DNA of 64,000 bases from Rhodococcoides corynebacterioides NBRC 14404 (GTDB taxonomy: Bacteria > Actinomycetota > Actinomycetes > Mycobacteriales > Mycobacteriaceae), in NCBI RefSeq assembly GCF_001894765.1, contig NZ_BCWV01000002.1, positions 434,001-498,000 on the forward strand. Reading direction: 5' to 3'. Of the stretch, positions 61,691-64,000 are shown one piece after another (positions within the stretch are counted from its first letter, which is position 1; every line of letters starts with the position of its first letter). The notes under the pieces were generated by a model. It made no database searches, was not told the origin of the DNA, and saw nothing but the letters and a program-made list of their open reading frames with translations. The position numbers were made by a program, and so were the translations under genes.

Positions 61691-62278
61691 ATGACCAGCG
61701 TGCGGAAGCGATTGACGCCGGCCGAACGGCGCACGCAGTTGTTGGCCGTCGGAACCAGGTTGTTCGCGACCCGTCCGTACGACGACGTCGGTATCGACGA
61801 GGTCGCCGAGCTCGCCGGCGTATCCCAGGGCTTGATGTACCACTACTTCGCATCGAAGCGGGATTTCTTCGCGGAGATCATCCGCCAGGAGTCGGTGCGG
61901 ATGGTCGAGATCACCGCGCCCGACACGGCCTTGCCGGTCGCCCGGCAGGTGGGCGACGGCCTACGGGCCTACATCCATCACGTCGACACCCACGAGCACG
62001 GCATCCGCGCCATCAACCGGGGTGCCATGTCGGCGGACGACGGAATCCAGTCGATCGTCACCGACGAGTTGCGCGTGCAACAGGAGCGCATTCTCGACGC
62101 CCTGGGTACCGACGCGCGCGACGATCCTGCCGTGCGCCTGGCGGTGCGCGGCTGGATCGCGTTCGTCCGCGCCACCTGCCTCGACTGGGTCGACGAGCGG
62201 TCGGTCGACGCCGACACCGTCTACGACATCTGTATGCGCGCACTCGACGGTCTGCTGGGTATCGGTCGCCCGACCTGA
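61691..62278 (+). CDS. TetR/AcrR family regulator
   Basis: A 195-aa TetR: the HTH is ERRTQLLAVGTRLFATRPYDDVGIDEVAELAGVSQGLMYHYFASKRDFFAEII (about residues 12-65), followed by a helical ligand domain. It is divergent from the P450/monooxygenase operon and separated from it by a perfect operator, so it very probably represses that operon and itself until a substrate-related inducer binds. TATGTT (61676-61681) is a -10 candidate 9 nt before ATG 61691. A tRNA gene follows 36 bp after its stop. Confidence 0.9.
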   Translation: MTSVRKRLTPAERRTQLLAVGTRLFATRPYDDVGIDEVAELAGVSQGLMYHYFASKRDFFAEIIRQESVRMVEITAPDTALPVARQVGDGLRAYIHHVDTHEHGIRAINRGAMSADDGIQSIVTDELRVQQERILDALGTDARDDPAVRLAVRGWIAFVRATCLDWVDERSVDADTVYDICMRALDGLLGIGRPT

Positions 62279-62294
62279 ACCGCCTTGCGGCCGC

Positions 62295-62300
62295 TAGGGT
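62295..62300 (+). promoter_or_regulatory. -10 box of tRNA(UAA)
   Basis: TAGGGT lies 14 bp before the mature tRNA 5' end, with CTGAAC at -35 distance (62272-62277, overlapping the tetR stop). The tRNA therefore seems to have its own promoter. Confidence 0.4.
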
Positions 62301-62314
62301 GGGTGCGCGCGACG

Positions 62315-62388
62315 GCCCCCATGGCCCAATTGGCAGAGGCAGAGGAATTAAAATCCTTGTGTTGTCGGTTCGAGTCCGACTGGGGGCA
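62315..62388 (+). tRNA. tRNA-Leu (TAA), short variable arm
   Basis: A 74-nt cloverleaf: acceptor GCCCCCA/TGGGGGC, D-arm with AATTGGCAGA, anticodon stem GAGGA/TCCTT with loop ATTAAAA (anticodon TAA), a five-base variable region GTGTT, T-arm GTCGG/CCGAC with TTCGAGT, and discriminator A. CCA is not encoded. The anticodon reads the leucine codon UUA, but leucine tRNAs normally have a long variable arm, which is missing here. Confidence 0.85.
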
Positions 62389-62562
62389 CGCAGTCGACGA
62401 CGTTCGGCGGTTGCGTCCGGAGCCATGGCTGTGACGCGAGGGGCTCGATGCCGAACGTGACCCCCGTCTCGTTCGGGAATGGCTGCGCGCGGCGGCAGGG
62501 TTGGCCTGAATCGGCGCGCTACGGCGCGCCCGCATTCTGTCGTCGAGGAAAAGAGCCAACCC

Positions 62563-63642
62563 ATGTCGCTGTTCTCCACCGTCACCCTCGGGGACCTCGC
62601 CCTGCGCAACCGCCTGGTCATGGCGCCGCTGACGCGGGTGCGGTCCGGTCCCGAGGGAATCCCCGGCCCGCTCGTGGTCGAGCACTACCGCCAGCGCGCC
62701 AGCCTCGGGCTCATCGTCAGCGAGGGCACGTACCCGAGCCACGCCGGTCAGGGCTTCCCCGGCCAGCCCGGCTTGGTGACGGACGAGCAGCTCGCCGGCT
62801 GGAAAGCCGTGACGGAGGCCGTGCACGCCGAGGGCGGACTCATCGTCGCGCAGGTCATGCATGCGGGTCGGGTGACGCACGAGGCGACGACCGGCGGCCA
62901 CCAGGTGGTCGGGCCCAGCGCCATCGCGATCGAGGGCGAGACCCGCACGTACGAGGGCAAGAAGCCGTACCCCGTGCCGCATGCGCTGACCACCGACGAG
63001 CTGCCGTCCGTGATCGAGGAGTTCGTGCGCGGTTCGCGCAACGCGATCGCCGCCGGATTCGACGGAGTCGAGATCCACTCCGCCAACGGCTACCTGCTGC
63101 ACGAATTCCTGTCGCCCGCGTCGAACCAGCGTGACGACGCCTACGGCGGCTCCCCCGAGAACCGCGCGCGTTTCGTGGCCGAAGTCGTGGAGGCGGTCGC
63201 CGATGCGATCGGCGCCGGACGCGTCGGCATCCGCATCTCGCCCGAGCACAACATCCAGGACGCGCTCGAGACCGATCCCGCCGATGTGCGCGCCACCTAC
63301 CGCGCGTTGGTCGACCGGATCGCACCTCTCGGCCTGTCGTACCTCAGTGTGCTGCACAAGGATCCGGCGGGCGAGCTCGTCCAGGACCTGCGCTCCGCGT
63401 TCGGTGGTCCCTTCCTGGTGAACAGCGGCTTCGGTGAGATCACGACACGCGACGAGGCACTGGCAATCGTCGACGACAACGTCGGCGACGCCGTGGTGGT
63501 CGGTCGCCCGGCCATCGCGAACCCGGACCTCGTGTACCGCTGGAAGGAAGACCTGCCGCTGAACACGCCGGACCAGAGCACGTTCTACAGTTCCGGCGCC
63601 GAGGGGTACACGGACTACCCGTTCGCCACGGCCGCCCGGTAG
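62563..63642 (+). CDS. Old yellow enzyme family NADH:flavin oxidoreductase
   Basis: A 359-aa FMN TIM-barrel ene-reductase. Features: LRNRLVMAPLTRVRSGPEGIPGPL, QVMHAGRVTH, EIHSANGYLLHEFLSPASNQRDDAYGGSPENRARF with the substrate-binding His/Asn pair, and the phosphate-binding VVVGRPAIANPDLV near the C-terminus. It would reduce activated alkenes (enones, nitro compounds) with NAD(P)H. ATG 62563 is chosen because it starts the family-conserved MSLFSTVTLGDLALRNR; upstream in-frame sequence overlaps the tRNA flank. It is convergent with the SGNH gene, 4 bp apart. Confidence 0.92.
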   Translation: MSLFSTVTLGDLALRNRLVMAPLTRVRSGPEGIPGPLVVEHYRQRASLGLIVSEGTYPSHAGQGFPGQPGLVTDEQLAGWKAVTEAVHAEGGLIVAQVMHAGRVTHEATTGGHQVVGPSAIAIEGETRTYEGKKPYPVPHALTTDELPSVIEEFVRGSRNAIAAGFDGVEIHSANGYLLHEFLSPASNQRDDAYGGSPENRARFVAEVVEAVADAIGAGRVGIRISPEHNIQDALETDPADVRATYRALVDRIAPLGLSYLSVLHKDPAGELVQDLRSAFGGPFLVNSGFGEITTRDEALAIVDDNVGDAVVVGRPAIANPDLVYRWKEDLPLNTPDQSTFYSSGAEGYTDYPFATAAR

Positions 63643-63646
63643 CCGC

Positions 63647-64000
63647 TCACCGGTCGAGGCCGAACAGCGCCGAGAAGTCGGTGACGAATCGGTCCGCCAC
63701 GTACGCGTAACCCGCGGTGGTCAGGTGGGTTCCGTCGCCCGCCGTGTACTCCGCAGCCGTGTCCGCCGTCATCCATTGCTCCGCAACGGGATTGATGTCG
63801 GGCGCGGCTGCGGACGCGGCGGCGTCGGCGATTGCCGTGCTGAGCGGCACCGCCCGCTCGGTGAGACCGAACGGGACCGACGACGAGAACACCACGACCT
63901 CGATACCCGGCCACTGTCGTCGGGCCAGCTCGATGGACGACGTCACGGCGGCGCCGACGGTGTCCGGCGTGCTCTGGTAGTCGTTGGCACCACCCTGCAG
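63647..64000 (-). CDS. SGNH/GDSL hydrolase family protein, C-terminal fragment
   Basis: The 3' part (117 codons plus stop) of a gene that runs past the right window edge. The fragment opens with GGANDYQSTPDTVG, containing the SGNH block III GxND (catalytic Asn), and has DGTHLTTAGYAYVADRF, block V with the Asp-x-x-His catalytic pair. Members are esterases or lipases with a Ser-Asp-His triad; the nucleophile Ser and any signal peptide would lie outside. The substrate is unknown. Confidence 0.85.
   Translation of the reverse strand: MQGGANDYQSTPDTVGAAVTSSIELARRQWPGIEVVVFSSSVPFGLTERAVPLSTAIADAAASAAAPDINPVAEQWMTADTAAEYTAGDGTHLTTAGYAYVADRFVTDFSALFGLDR

Overview
The window is high-GC actinobacterial DNA, most likely from Rhodococcus or a close relative in the Mycobacteriales. 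The evidence is RpfB with three DUF348 repeats and a G5 domain, an actinobacterial protein O-mannosyltransferase, a WS/DGAT acyltransferase, a complete ergothioneine cluster, and many genes whose start codon lies 6-9 nt after a TANNNT -10 box (leaderless mRNAs). From arcA to ppx/gppA the gene order follows Mycobacterium tuberculosis Rv1001-Rv1026: arcA, pmt, rsmI, metG, tatD, rpfB, ksgA, ispE, pth, rplY, prs, glmU, Rv1019-like TetR, mfd, mazG, lpqU, eno, ftsB-like, DUF501, ppx. The genus is an inference; no rRNA is present.

Layout. 1-3.9 kb: end of a GyrI-like protein, a TetR of the butyrolactone-receptor type, a 59-aa small ORF, a molybdopterin oxidoreductase plus flavin reductase pair, and an SDR. 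3.9-16.3 kb: arcA, arsC-like, GntR, DoxX, BCCT, pmt/rsmI, SRPBCC, esterase, WS/DGAT, and divergent metG/tatD. 16.3-21 kb: a PP-loop ATPase-like gene behind a 25-bp tandem repeat, an LppP/LprE lipoprotein, a small acidic protein and glnHP-glnQ. 21-26 kb: rpfB, ksgA, ispE and an ABC-F protein. 26-31.5 kb: DUF4166, a fasciclin lipoprotein with a SigK-like promoter, a hypothetical, prfC, pth and rplY. 31.6-38.7 kb: TetR/EamA, then egtE divergent from egtABCD. 38.7-47.7 kb: prs, glmU, tRNA-Gln, two TetRs, mfd and mazG. 47.7-51 kb: efeUOB under a DtxR/IdeR-type iron box. 51-55.4 kb: lpqU, eno, ftsB-like, DUF501 and ppx. 55.4-64 kb: a second PP-loop paralogue, an HTH/2TM pair with twin operators, a sulfurtransferase, a 44-aa ORF, a DszA-type monooxygenase with an orphan CYP102-like P450 and divergent TetR, an atypical tRNA(UAA), an old yellow enzyme, and a truncated SGNH hydrolase.

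The housekeeping backbone covers translation, peptidoglycan and isoprenoid precursors, transcription-coupled repair, glycolysis and protein mannosylation. It is interrupted by accessory blocks for iron uptake, ergothioneine, amino-acid import, osmolyte import and xenobiotic/lipid oxidation. The least explained items are the two diverged PP-loop paralogues with a CxxCxxC cluster, the P450/flavin-monooxygenase operon under a perfect 24-bp operator, and the short-variable-arm tRNA with a UAA anticodon. No transposase, phage, CRISPR array or other obvious mobile element was seen.
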